From Lineus longissimus (Eukaryota > Nemertea > Pilidiophora > Heteronemertea > Lineidae), in contig NC_088308.1 of NCBI RefSeq assembly GCF_910592395.1, forward strand, positions 19,235,501 to 19,299,500: a stretch of DNA of 64,000 bases, written 5' to 3'. Below the pieces are notes generated by a model. The model was not told where the DNA came from. It saw only the letters and a list, made by a program, of their open reading frames with translations, and ran no database searches. Positions 26,801 through 37,265 of the stretch are shown here, piece after piece (within the stretch, counting starts at the first letter, position 1; every line of letters starts with the position of its first letter). The position numbers and the translations under genes are program-made.

Positions 26801-29800
26801 GAGCGGAAAACGGTCACTTTCGTTCTTCAGGCGCAAATCAACCCGGTGTCGGAGAATTGCACGTTCCCCTGGGTGCATAATCATTGCTTTAGTGCTGGCC
26901 TTCGCCTGTGGTTAATACCAGAATGCTACAATATGTACATTTGCATACATCTGCCTCAGAAAATCTCTGTTTCTACCAGGTTCTGATGAAAACCAAGATG
27001 GTACCCATCTCTCTCGGCATTTGTTTTTCTTAAGACCGTTAATATACTAAGTGGAATAAAATCATTTTGACCGGTTTGGCTTTGCCAGTTACGTAATATC
27101 TGTCGTGCAGTCAGATATTAGAATACTCTCCGTATCGTTTTGAGTCAAGGATAAGAATAGAATGCACATTGTCGACGATGTTCTTCTTGTTCCAAGAGGA
27201 TCACTCCGCTAACAACCATGATTGTTATGTGACTCGGGACCTTCTACTCTCGGTTGACTTTCGTGGACTATATGCGTCTTTGGTGCTCGGTACCCTATAA
27301 AGAGGCCGGGCACGATCTACGCCGCTTGATGTTGTGATTGATTTCATGTCATTGCTTCCTGCATGGCCCGGAAAATTAACATGCTGAAAGATCTTTGATA
27401 AAACATGTCTGCGTCGTATGCTCAGCAAACACCTACTGGGACTGTTTTTCTGGGCCCGTTATTATAAAGCTTTCTAATGTCACCTTATCGAGTTTCAACT
27501 TCTGATTATGCTCATTCTTGACTAGTGTTCATCATTTCCGGTTTTGATGGAAGGCAAGAGTTGACTAACCAAGAGGCATGGTTCTGGCAGATTTTTAGGT
27601 CGCGTCGTTTTGCCATTAAGATTAAGAAAGAACGACATTATCGATATCATGCCTTTTTTCAGTGGAGGGAATCCTATGAAAAAAAACATCTGCAAACAGA
27701 AATGTGACCTTGTTGTTCGGGATGAAGAGAGTGGTTATGTCTTTGCCCTTTCAGCTACATGTAATTCGTTGAATGTGGCGAGAATAAGCCAAAGTCGAGA
27801 GATGTTCCCTTTGGCCTTTCATCGATCTAATTCGTCCGTATGACAAGAACAATAAAGAAGAAAAAGAAAGAATGTATCCATTTCAGATCATACTAGGCGT
27901 GTCTTGTTGAGGAAAAACCTTAGAGATAACACTGAGCTGTGCACATAAACCCGATGCTTTTATTTTTTTGGCTGGAAAAGGACTTTATCCTGATGTGAAT
28001 GAGTTACTCCATTTACGAAAACGTTTGGAAACTTGATCCGAAGCAGTTGACATAGATTGGTATCTCGTATATATACGATATATTAAGCATTTCCCATTTC
28101 ATGATAACGACTACATACACCGTAGTGCTAAAATGTGACTCGAGTGTATAGTCGTTCCGAAGTACTGTAGGTGAAAAATTCCGAAAAGAAGCAAAGTTTG
28201 TCATAATAGAATGCTTTGTGTTTCGTACTTAGCCTACTTGATATTTTTGGCTGACCTAAGTGATAGACAGAATAAGACTGAAGACAAAAACTACAATTTC
28301 GCGCGATGATTATCCTTATCATCAAGTTGATAAAAGCATTTTAAAAGGATTTTAAAAGCAAAGTTTAAGATTAAAACTTTTGCGGCTTACATTGATTGCA
28401 GATTTAGTAGGGAAGTTGACACGTGGCCAAATCACTTTTATTTCTCTGATTTCGAGCGACACACTGCTGAGATTGCGGCGCATCATTTGGACAGGTATGG
28501 CTAAGTCCGACCAATACTAGACCTATAGAGCTCATAGTTAATGTTGCTTTCATAGGGTTTCAGGGCAGAGGTTAGGACTAACCGTGAGTTTATGATGATG
28601 TTGCATTTTGCTTTTAGGGTTGCAGGGCAGGAGTTGACATGGTTAGTGCCGGACGGAGGCTTTACTATACAATGGCTTTACTATAACAATGTAATCCAAT
28701 GAAACAAAAGACTTTGTTGAGAAGTCGCCTTGGGTTGACATCAAATCTATTGCTCGTGTGCAAATTGCTTTACATGTTACAATATAGTTAGTTGACAGAA
28801 CTGCACTTCGAAATTTAGTTATAGGTCTCACGTCTTCTAATATAATTTGTTAACACCAAAAATACCTCACAAAAATCAAGAGATCTTTCACAATGCTTTG
28901 CAAGAAATTCACGTGACAACCACAGGCACAGTACGCTGTCCTATGCGTGTTTTGTGCTCATCAATTGTCCAGCATCTCTAAAACGGTATCACTTGGTTCG
29001 AGGTTGCATCGCAAATAAGGTTCAATTAGCGCTGTCATCTGACTCGAAATTACACTGTGAGCATGGTTCGGAATGCAATAGAATGAGATACTTGGTTCTT
29101 CTTGGGTATTTGTTGGTGTTCACACTGCCCTTTGGAGTGTCATATATAGTGTATGTGCTGCTTCATAGGGTAACGGGGTAGATTTTGCTTTGCTTTCAGA
29201 TTTAGTCGCGAGACCGAGACATTACCTAATCATTTCTACTTCTCCGATTACGAACGCCATAATGCGGAGATCGCTTCCTTCCATTTAGACAGGTAAGGCC
29301 AGGAAGAGTTCTCCTGGGTCCACATTAACGAAAGTGTGGAGGAGGACATTTACGTGACATTTCATCCTTTTTGATACGGTAGCTCCTCATCACAGAGGTA
29401 AAATAGTTTAAGTCGTATAGTAATTAGTATACTATAGTAATGGGCATAGACTTAAACGTACATCAAAGTGCCACCTGATTGGAATACAGTTATTGAAGTG
29501 AAGTTACATCTGGCTAATTTGAATTGCAATGGGTGTAGAAGTTTATAACAATGTGTGTTGTAATTTAACGTTTTAGTCACCAACTCCGTCATTTACAGAA
29601 ACGATAAGTGTCTGGTTAAGTGTTTAAGGAAGTTATGTTAAAGTTGGTTAAGATAACGTGCTTCAACCATGCTTGCTGCTTTTAGTTCATAGAATAGCCG
29701 GACTAAAGTTGTAAATTATTTAGTGCCCACGTGCAACCGAAATTTTGTTCGAGCTTCCGGCGACCGTGGTATTAATTCGAGTCATCAAAGAAGTATGTGT

Positions 29801-32477
29801 TATCCGGAATCGTGCTGGAAGGTATCTTCGACCAAATCCGTCAGAGAGCACTGTAGTTGATGTTGCATCTACCTAGCGATCACCGTCATGAATGAAGAAG
29901 CGATGCGTCATGATTTCGGTTCCAGGTTGAATTAGATTTGAAGCAATTCACTCACCAAATTGTTAGCCTACTTTCTTTCGCCGCACATTGTCTGTGCAAC
30001 AATCTCTACAACAAAGATAACTGCTTTATGGAACGTCCCACTAGTTTTCCTCATGAAAGTGTTTCCAACACAACACAAATGTTCATCTTACTTGCAGAAG
30101 ATCCGGTGAAGCACTTCAATTAATAAACTAAAGCTAATTGTAAATCATTTTTCGCCATAAATATTTCGATGGAATCTTTGCCGATGGTTAGGATTCTCGA
30201 TACTAAGTATTGTGTACCTCTTGCAGGATATTGGGCTTCCGGCGAGTTCCACCATGTGCAGGCAGGGTATTTAACATCAGCCATGAGATTCAGCGGTTTG
30301 CTGATCGCACGTTTGGGAGGACATTCTTTATATCGCCAGGTACTAAGAAATGGTTGGCATGTTCAGCTACCATGCCGTATAAAACAGAAGTCCACTGTCG
30401 ATATTTGACCTGAGGCAGTATAATTTGTCGCCAGGACAGATCTCTTATCACCATCATTCGATTGGAATACTGCATACATTGCAACACGACATTCGTTTAT
30501 CTGCTTCTTATCAGGAACCATGCTATACATAGTGCGTGACGAAGCGAAATAGCATTGGGTAAATCTTCGCATAAACCACGGTGTTTCTGTTGTTTGTCGC
30601 TTTCACTTGATTCCTTCCAACATACACGCGGCACATTTGCCGTAACTGGTCTAGATAAAGTTCGAGAAATACTACAACCAGTTGCCCTACCAAAGTTGTA
30701 ACATTGATTGATCTAGGATCACTTTTGGAGAGGGAAGCTACATGTACTACCGGCTAACTTTAGAAGTGTATCCATAATTAATCCTCATCTTTCCATTTTC
30801 CATCATTTTCAGCGGGAAATTTATGTTTCCACGGCACCTGTTCCTATTACTGTGATACTGGCCACGCATTCTGTGGGAACCCGGGAATGATAGAAGGATC
30901 GTTATGTGCCTACTTGCCTCACGCCACGGACGCCCCGCGGAAACTTTGGCGGAACCCCTGGAAAAGGTCCTACAGTAAACGGAGGCGGGCCTCTTGGGAG
31001 GTCGATGATTCTTATTGCCATGGTGTGAGGAAAATGCCCCCTTATAATAAGGGAAGGCGGTTACTGGACTTGATAGATTTAGCTGTATTTGATTTTTTAA
31101 CAGGTAGGAACGCAAATATGAGCAATGGATCTAACTTTCTAATATGTTTTCGCTACAACTCAAAGAAGCATATTCAAAGTATGATTCGTCTGCATGCATT
31201 TGAAATCCAGGCTTCGTATATCCGCCTTGCTGTCACTATCAAGTAACCGGCGTTGATCCGAAGATAAAGCCAAAGCAATGTGTGTGTTTTTACATGTACA
31301 CATTGTATTGTCGACTGATCATCTTTTTGTTAAAATCCTTTTCGTTATGGAACGATTAAACCTTGCATTAATATGATATCTTTTTTTTAAAACGTTGGAA
31401 AGGGAAACTTCTATACTCCTAACACATTGGAGAGCATAAAGCTAGCACGCTATCGTGTTACGCTGTACAAGTATGCAGCGCACATAAGCGTTCTTGTCTG
31501 ACCCAGGTGTAATCTTCTCCCGTGGCACTATATATCAAAGCGGACGTTGTTGCTTCTCAGCGCCATTGGCACTATATATCAAAGCGGACGTTGTTGCTTC
31601 TCAGCGCCACATGCTCAATGATGAGAAAACTAACCATGGCCTATCAGTTATTTGTGCTTTGCCCAACGGTTATCTCCTGGTTACTTTCAGGGAATATGGA
31701 CCGACACCATTACGAAACATTCCAGGCCTTCGGCAATGAAACATTTTTAATCCATTTCGACCAAGGACGAGCGTAAGTTTATAGAACAATCAACGCCTTT
31801 GTAACATTGGTAAAGAAAAACAAACCCCCATAATCTATGGCTCGTTTGTGGATGTAATAGTGAGAGAAGTCAATGATTAAGGTAACAGAAAAGTAACGAC
31901 TGTCGAGAAAGGCCAAGATGTTCCCAGAATACCCGTTTTATCGTCCTGTCGTGCAAGCTTCCTTTGAAAGTCTAAAACTCCCTACTTAATCCAAATGCAA
32001 GCCATGGCTTAATTGCTTTTCCTACGTAAAAGCGAGAAACGTTGATTGGGTCCCGAGGTATTGTCTTAGGCATCCTGCTGGATCGGAGTTTAATTGGAAT
32101 TGAGGAGTAAGCATGGGTTTAACCGAATATTCTTCTCGAGCACTTTTGAAATTCTCTTTTTTTTCATTCTTTGCAGATTTGGCAAGTCCATGGTCGATGA
32201 GATGTCCATCCTCGCCCCCATGTACCAGTGCTGTCTTATACGAAAATCAACCTTCGATAAATTGACGTTTTTGAATTCTAGCCAAATTAAACTGAGTCAT
32301 CTTATGCGAAAGTCGTTACTACGTGATAAAGTTGCGCCGGTTTTAACTGAAGGTCATTTGCTCGCCCTTGATAGGAGGGTAGGGATCATGATTGAGATTA
32401 TATATGACTGTTTAATGAAGTATAGACATGGGAGCAAGCATATACGAGGAGAGGTTATCGTAGACGACGGACATTGA
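11866..32477 (+). CDS. FAM20C: FAM20C-like secretory-pathway protein kinase, spliced gene with alternative exons 5a/5b
   Basis: Exons: 11866-12266, 18004-18138, 24130-24254, 25321-25399, 5a 28402-28494 or 5b 29200-29292, 30227-30339, 30813-31103, 31691-31772, 32177-32477. All borders are GT/AG with matching phase. With one exon 5 the product is 539 residues. An in-frame TGA lies at 11848, just before the ATG. Residues 9-29 form a type II signal anchor, followed by a Lys/Arg-rich stem and NxS/T sites in exon 2. The kinase core has SGGTQLKL then KPM (K244, ATP lysine), the ERH motif (E265), Cys-rich [20 protein letters not shown], and GNMDRHHYE (D416). The metal-binding Asp is D436 in FDQGRAFGK, where DNG is usual. 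FAM20C phosphorylates secreted proteins, typically at Ser-x-Glu, in the Golgi. [13 protein letters not shown] and DRHHYETF favour FAM20C/A over the xylose kinase FAM20B; Glu in ERH argues against a FAM20A-like pseudokinase. Confidence 0.92.
12267..18003 (+). other. Intron 1 of the FAM20C-like gene
   Basis: It begins GTAAGT and ends TTTCCAG. Besides the transposon at 13227-13861 it contains a short (CGCGATTT)n run near 14262-14298. No other supported gene is seen. Confidence 0.7.
13227..13861. mobile_element. Non-autonomous TIR DNA transposon with 9-bp target duplication
   Basis: The ends are inverted copies of GGTAACCGGAAAAACGCC followed by a (CGAC)n run, identical over about 38 bp. The element is flanked by a perfect 9-bp direct repeat, AATCCGGAC, at 13218-13226 and 13862-13870. 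An extra internal copy of the left terminus starts at 13319, so the left 92 bp look partly duplicated. No transposase is encoded in 635 bp. A 9-bp duplication with GG-starting ends suggests a Mutator-like family, but this is only inference. It lies in intron 1 of the FAM20C-like gene. Confidence 0.85.
18139..24129 (+). other. Intron 2 of the FAM20C-like gene
   Basis: It begins GTTGGT, a weak donor, and ends TTTTCCAG. It contains the minus-strand exon-like segment 19329-19573, an (ATAGCAT)n run near 19235-19275, a degenerate duplication near 20546-20725, and a GTACATGTACATGTAC run near 22488. A 155-codon open frame at 22486-22953 shows no coding features I trust. Confidence 0.65.
19329..26884 (-). 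CDS. Possible nested antisense gene: first exon 26678-26884, last exon 19329-19573
   Basis: Two minus-strand segments inside FAM20C introns look coding. The first starts at ATG 26884, encodes 69 residues (acidic run DGDEEE, then [14 protein letters not shown]) and ends at a GTAATC donor in phase 0. The second opens after a pyrimidine-rich CCAG acceptor at 19574, also phase 0. It encodes about 81 residues with [15 protein letters not shown] and ends FVISYHVQ then TAG. Joined directly they give about 150 residues, but further exons may lie between. I do not recognise the family. The joint is inferred, and each part could instead be a gene remnant. On the opposite strand it would span FAM20C exons 3 and 4. 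Confidence 0.3.
20546..20725. repeat. Degenerate direct duplication, about 127-bp period
   Basis: GCTGAGCGAAACTG followed by CCTTGAAT occurs twice, near 20550 and 20679. Both copies are preceded by an ACGGAGCC or ACAGAGCC block and followed by similar TTTGATTG or TTTCATTG text. The copies have diverged. Confidence 0.45.
24255..25320 (+). other. Intron 3 of the FAM20C-like gene
   Basis: It begins GTAAGA and ends TGTTTCAG. It holds a 13-base poly-C run near 24319 and the acidic short ORF at 24574-24726. Nothing else is recognised. Confidence 0.65.
24574..24726 (+). pseudogene. Acidic 50-codon ORF resembling the N-terminus of PYMFEP-type invertebrate proteins
   Basis: The ATG at 24574 opens a short frame rich in Ser and Glu ([11 protein letters not shown]) followed by VEPYMFEP and an acidic end ([10 protein letters not shown]), closed by TAG. 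From memory, an acidic start with a PYxFEP motif occurs in invertebrate proteins that carry a P2X7-receptor C-terminal-like zinc-binding domain. No Cys-rich domain follows in frame, so this is probably a truncated or retroposed fragment. It lies in intron 3 of the FAM20C-like gene, same strand. Confidence 0.35.
25400..28401 (+). other. Intron 4 of the FAM20C-like gene
   Basis: It begins GTGAGC and ends TGATTGCAG. It holds the coding-like minus-strand segment 26678-26884. I searched it by eye for a further copy of exon 5 and found none. Confidence 0.6.
28402..28494 (+). CDS. FAM20C: Alternative exon 5a of the FAM20C-like kinase
   Basis: This is a 93-nt exon, phase 2 in and phase 2 out, with acceptor ATTGCAG and donor GTATGG. 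It encodes 30 residues plus split codons, including [19 protein letters not shown]. Against exon 5b it differs at 7 of 30 residues: V/T, D/E, W/L, F/Y, T/N, A/S and H/F. The Glu of ERH, which is Gln in the vertebrate pseudokinase FAM20A, is kept. At the near-invariant N and F of RHNAEIAxFHLD it carries T and H, making it the more divergent copy. Confidence 0.85.
28495..29199 (+). other. Intron between alternative exons 5a and 5b
   Basis: These 705 nt are too long for simple steric exclusion of the two exons. It contains a short imperfect direct repeat (GGGTTTCAGGGCAGAGGTT near 28555 and GGGTTGCAGGGCAGGAGTT near 28618). No coding sequence is seen. Confidence 0.6.
29200..29292 (+). CDS. FAM20C: Alternative exon 5b of the FAM20C-like kinase
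   Basis: This is a 93-nt exon with the same phases as 5a, acceptor TGCTTTCAG and donor GTAAGG. Its product, with [20 protein letters not shown], is closer to the family consensus than 5a, so I take it as the ancestral or constitutive choice. Including both exons would keep frame but duplicate 31 residues in the kinase core, so mutually exclusive use is the reasonable model. Confidence 0.88.
31523..31610 (+). repeat. Perfect or near-perfect 44-bp tandem duplication
   Basis: The unit beginning TGGCACTATATATCAAAGCG occurs twice in a row (31523-31566 and 31567-31610) in intron 7 of the FAM20C-like gene, about 80 nt before the exon 8 acceptor. The copies are almost identical, so the duplication is recent. 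Confidence 0.85.
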
Positions 32478-32964
32478 TATTCTTTGCTCTGTTAATTGAT
32501 TGTAAAGGATAAGAAGGCAGAACTGGATCAGACAAACTTATGCTAATACTACTGCTACTAATGATAGCAAGAATGGCAGTGAAGTCGAAGAATCATTTTG
32601 GAGATGTTGATCTAGCGATGTTGTGTTGCAGCTTAAGAAGTTGCTTTGAATATGCAATGAATGTTTCCAGAAGATCTCAGAACTCTATAGTTTCGCCTGG
32701 ATTTTGTTGGAGTTGCAATAGAGTATAAATTACTCGACGTGAAATTGTCATCGCGTGTTTGTTGCAGTAATGCAGGATGTCCATGTCGAGCATTGTGCAA
32801 AAGGAGATCATTAGTTGGTGGTCGGGAAATTACCTTTTTCGCACCCTAATGTTATTTTAAGTGTGTGGAAAAGAAATTGGGCCTTTATATGGCTATAACC
32901 GACAAAGTCGAATTGTCATCCAGTGAATTATTTTTCTATTATTTATTTTATGGTGCCAAAGGCC

Positions 32965-32970
32965 AATAAA
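32965..32970 (+). promoter_or_regulatory. Candidate polyadenylation signal of the FAM20C-like gene
   Basis: AATAAA lies 488 nt after the stop codon and is the first canonical hexamer I noticed downstream. Confidence 0.45.
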
Positions 32971-34144
32971 GGGATTGCATAGAAATATTTTGTTTTATCT
33001 TCTTAGTTGAGCCCGATGCGTCCTTAACCCAAGCAACATCCATGACTCGAAAAAAGCTGGGATTGAAAGGTTATACCGACCATGCCTTAATATGATGAAT
33101 AATTACTGTAAACTAGTGACGGTTGTTAGGGTTCTAGTGATTTTCTTATGAAGCAATCGTTTTCATAACCGATACATTTGTTTTGGCACTCCTGATACCA
33201 TCAGCTGAAGCAAATTTCGATTCTCATTTCTTGTTGAATATCAGAAATCTAGGAAAGGCCATGATTGGTTTTCCTGGATATCACTAATCACTATGATCGT
33301 CAATCATAGGGAGCGTGACATTAGTGCACTTCTATTATTTGACGAATGCAATCATGTTAATTGGACCCATATTCTTTTGTCCGCAGGAAATTCGCAGGAT
33401 ATGACGAGGGTAAACTTTCAGACCTACTCGTAGGGTATCCATTTGGTCATCTCCAGGCCATGACAGATGCGCACAGTTAGTAGGTCGTTCGCCCGGCGCC
33501 TAGATAGATGCACAGGTCACTAGTGGTCATGTGAACGAACCAACTTTTTTTCCTATAGCGGGGTTGAAAACATCATGAAATAAATACAGTGAGGTAATTA
33601 ACACACTGCCACAAGGACTAAATTTGTTGGTAAAACAAAGGTGTCCAATGAAAATCATTTCATCATAACTAGAAACTTTTCGAATACCGTTTTTCAAAAT
33701 CAAAATAGCTGTTAGATGTCCAATATTGGATTTAGAGAAATCATTTGAGGAAATATTGTGGTCTCTCTCTACCAACCCTCTTCACCAAATGAAAAGAGGC
33801 AAATATTCTATATTAAAACCGCACAATCGTTAACGAGTGGAAATGAGGTTTTACTGTTCGGTTCCTGAGTACTAGGAAAAGGTAAATATTGATGTTAGTA
33901 ATGATAGAATATGCGGTGGATCGACCGGAGAGTGCATGACGTCATTGAGCTGAACACTCCTGCATCAATCTAACGCCGAATAGGTTTTGCAACCCTGCGA
34001 GCTACGAACGACAAGTACGAATTGTAAATGCCGGTTCTTTAAGAGTTCCCCGATTCATCGAGGTACTAAAGCGCCTAGCTAGCAAACGATCATGCGACAA
34101 TAATCACTCGTTTGCGGTGTTCATAGCAGGTCTTGACATCGTTC

Positions 34145-34455
34145 ATGAAAAGGCGCGACTTGTTGTTACGGCCCGCTACGAATTAAAGAACACCATCTCG
34201 ACAAAGACAATCTGCTTGTGCCCTGGCCAGTGAATAACGTATTGAGATACATCGTACATGTACATGAACAGGTGGGACTGGTTACATTTTTTGAGACATG
34301 GTCGATGAAATGGTGGGACTGGGTGTTACAGCCTGATATTGAGAAGGACAGCATTACACCAAAGATAATGTCTTGTACTCTGGCTGGTACATGACGTATA
34401 TTGAGACAACGTACTTGAAAAGGTGAGACTGGGTGTTCTAACCTGGTATTGAACT
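34145..34455. repeat. Degenerate tandem repeat, about 115-150 bp unit
   Basis: Successive units share GTGGGACTGGGTGTTACAGCC-like starts, an ACCAAAGATAATGTCTTG or GACAAAGACAATCTGCTTG middle, and a GACGTATATTGAGACAACGT-like end. Two full units and parts of others can be aligned by eye. Confidence 0.5.
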
Positions 34456-35663
34456 AACTCAAGGACAACGGGCGGTATGAGCCTAATGAAGCCGCGGAAT
34501 TGACAATCAGGAACATTAAACGATTTGTCAAGAGGGCACAATATTCATAGCGTGCTGGTAAGTTCTTTCAGTGAATAGCTCGATAATAATTGCCTGATTT
34601 GATAATGATCCAATATGGGGAAGTGGGTTTGTATGAAATATCATGATTGCTTCTAATATTATAGCAGTTGATGTGAACTAGCCAGATGTCGCGGGTATAC
34701 AGTCATAATGTGAAAATGTCGCGCTGTCTGTTATTCTCAAAGTTTTTATTCAGCAATATTTTGAAAAATAATTTCCGTAAGTATTGAGAGTAAATCAACA
34801 ACATGACGGAAACTTCCGGAGCTCACGCCAGATCCTGGATTTACACTGACAACCCACCCAGTCGTTAAAGGACAGCGTTGATAAGTGCGAGCATTATCTT
34901 TATACTCGAGTCTGTTTTGCGGCGCCGACGTCGTGGCGCCGGGGAGCGCAAGACACGACTGGTTTGGCGCCTGCTCATACTATTTTGAAATGATCGAAAA
35001 GTGCATTTCAGGTCGCAACCTTCTGGTTTTGTTACGGTGTGTCCGCTGTTCTGGGAAAAAAACTAAATCTGAAAGATTGCACTGAGTTACAGAGAAAACA
35101 CTGACTGTGCGCGAACCGAAATCCAACCAAACAGAATGATAGAATCAGTCATCCTTTAAAAATGAGTTTCAGATTTGTTGGTCGATGCCTTATGATTAGT
35201 ATCGGGAAAAGGCAAACATTTTTATTACAGATTGCTGTTAACAGGCGCAATGAGGCGCTGGCCTTTTGATAGGAATTGGGAGAGTGGCATGATTTATGCA
35301 TGAAGTCCGAAGATAAATTGGATACTGACATCGATTCACAGCATTCAAGCTCCGAACACTGACCAGTTGTGGACGCCAACCATGGACTGTGAGATTATGC
35401 AGCAACACATGGATACTGTACCAAACCTTATGTCGACAAAGGACTGACCTTCTTCTGCCGCCAAAGAGAGAGTATGAGTGTATAGGCTAACTTTGACACG
35501 AATGTGGACACAGTACATGTATATTTGACTGTAACTTCTTATTGGCGATTTGAGTGTTCTCAGAAAACATATGGTGGAAGCATCTCTAACTCGAAGGTAA
35601 AAAAGTCAACACTGTGTTTCATTGACATTTTATTCGGTAGTTAAAGCCATCCCAAACTGGTGA

Positions 35664-36045
35664 AACGTGACGGCAGTGTAAACGATGAACATGTAACGAC
35701 AGTGTAAAATCGTGACGACAGTGTTAGAATGTTTCGAGAGTGAACACACGGCGGGATGATAGCATCATAAGGTGAAGGTGGGGTAAGAATGTGATGTCTG
35801 TACATGTATAAAGATGGAACGATATTGTGAGAATGTGACGATAGTGCAAACACCTGACGATAGTGTAAGATACATGTACACGTAGTGTAAAGTGACGATT
35901 ATATAAATACGTGAAGCTGTGACGATAGTGTAAACAGGTGACAATAGTCAGTGTCAAAATGTGACGATATCCTTTACATGACGACAATGTAAAAACGAAA
36001 CGATACTAGTGTAAGAATGCGCACGATGCTGTAAAAATGTTAGGA
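35664..36045. repeat. Irregular minisatellite, GTGACGATAGTGTAAA-type unit
   Basis: Roughly fifteen diverged copies of a 16-22 bp unit (GTGACGATAGTGTAAA and variants such as GTGACGACAGTG) end about 110 bp before the start of GPCR copy 3. Confidence 0.7.
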
Positions 36046-36158
36046 TCGTCGTTTTCATTCTAAGTGATAAGACTTCACGAGCTATTTCCTGTTTTGGGCA
36101 CGACTAATTCCTTGACAATCATAATCTAACTCATGTACGCTTGACTCTGAATGGTGTC

Positions 36159-37265
36159 ATGGATAACGCAACTACAGAATTCCTGTCGACTTCAACGACA
36201 GGAACAGTGAAATGTTTTTATTCCTATTTTCATCAGATTCCACTGAGCGGGACTTACAATATCTACAATTTCGTCATCTATTTTCCACTGGCTATCTTGT
36301 TCGCTTTTATAGGCCTGGTTGGGAACACCCTCGCGTTTATAGTCATCGGATGTGAAAAACCATTCACATCAACCTCCGTGCTGTTGCGGTCATTGGCGCT
36401 GGCGGATAATCTGGTACTTTTCTCGTTCATATTGGTAAGGAGTCTAATTTGTTTACCGGACTACTTGGGTGTCTTTATGGCTTATATCGAATTCTTTGAA
36501 GCATCATTCCGCTACTTATGGACATTTCGATGGTTCACAAAGACCATGTCAATTTACATCACAATCTGCGTGGCGGCGGAGCGATATATTGCAGTGAAAA
36601 GGCCGTTACAGGTAGCAAACATTTGCACTATACGGAACGCCCGCATTGCAGTTGCCGTCATTACGATAGTGTCTTTTGCTTTTCAAAGTCCAACTCTCCT
36701 TTACACTGAAACTAAATATCAGTACGATGCGTGTACGGGTAGGAAGATGCCCTATTGGGACTATTCGGAGATCGGGCAAAGCCGGTACTATTTGATCATT
36801 TACTCATATGTGTTTGGCATGTTTTTGATGGCGTTCCTCCCGACTTGTATCTTGATCTTCTTCACCGCCTCCCTCGTTTCTGCCCTGAGAGCAGCAGCAA
36901 AGAGCACCATCGCCCGGGATCAGAGCGGTTCCTCGAAGCGGAAGGATAAGACAAAGCCCGTTACGGTACGGGTAGTCGGTGTCGTGGTCGTTTTCGTGCT
37001 CTTGGAGTCGCCCAGCAGCCTGTGGCAGATAAGTGCAATTCTAAGGCAATTCGACTTGAATAAATTGACGAAAGTACAATATTTGATGGTTCATAATGCC
37101 GCATACTTTCTGGGATATCTAGACAGCGTTGTAAATTTTTATGTCTACTGTCTATTAGGGAAGCGATTTCGCCAGTCGTTCATGCGAGTATTCTCTAAGA
37201 AGCCTCGACTGAATAATGCCAGTGTTAATGGGAGCTTCTCCGCAGCAAACACAAGAAGAATATAA
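36159..37265 (+). CDS. Class A GPCR, FMRFamide-receptor-like, copy 3
   Basis: Intronless 368-residue receptor. The open frame extends to a TTG at 36141, but the first ATG in frame is 36159. Landmarks are an N-glycosylation site at N3, N56 in TM1 (GLVGNTLAF), D83 in TM2 (LALADN), E141-R142-Y143 in place of DRY, KPVTVRVVGVVVVF in TM6 and NFYVYCLLGKRFR in TM7/helix 8. The Cys usually at the top of TM3 (3.25) is missing: the stretch SFRYLWTFRWF has none, while C98 in loop 1 and a loop 2 Cys (DACTG) remain. A paralogue sits about 10 kb away at 46633-47700 on the same strand. The ERY, NFxxY and LLGRRFR pattern resembles FMRFamide-receptor-like families; the ligand is not known. Confidence 0.9.
   Translation: MDNATTEFLSTSTTGTVKCFYSYFHQIPLSGTYNIYNFVIYFPLAILFAFIGLVGNTLAFIVIGCEKPFTSTSVLLRSLALADNLVLFSFILVRSLICLPDYLGVFMAYIEFFEASFRYLWTFRWFTKTMSIYITICVAAERYIAVKRPLQVANICTIRNARIAVAVITIVSFAFQSPTLLYTETKYQYDACTGRKMPYWDYSEIGQSRYYLIIYSYVFGMFLMAFLPTCILIFFTASLVSALRAAAKSTIARDQSGSSKRKDKTKPVTVRVVGVVVVFVLLESPSSLWQISAILRQFDLNKLTKVQYLMVHNAAYFLGYLDSVVNFYVYCLLGKRFRQSFMRVFSKKPRLNNASVNGSFSAANTRRI

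Larger units (their letters stand above)
32478..36158. other. Intergenic region between the kinase gene and GPCR copy 3
   Basis: It contains the candidate poly(A) signal at 32965, a short exon-like segment at 33388-33480, a degenerate 115-bp tandem repeat (34145-34455) and a minisatellite (35664-36045). The open frames around 33527-35085 have no recognisable features. Confidence 0.5.

Noticed and set aside
36141-36158. Upstream extension of GPCR copy 3 (and likewise copies 1 and 4)
   Set aside because: The extensions begin at TTG or GTG. The first in-frame ATG gives a normal short receptor N-terminus.
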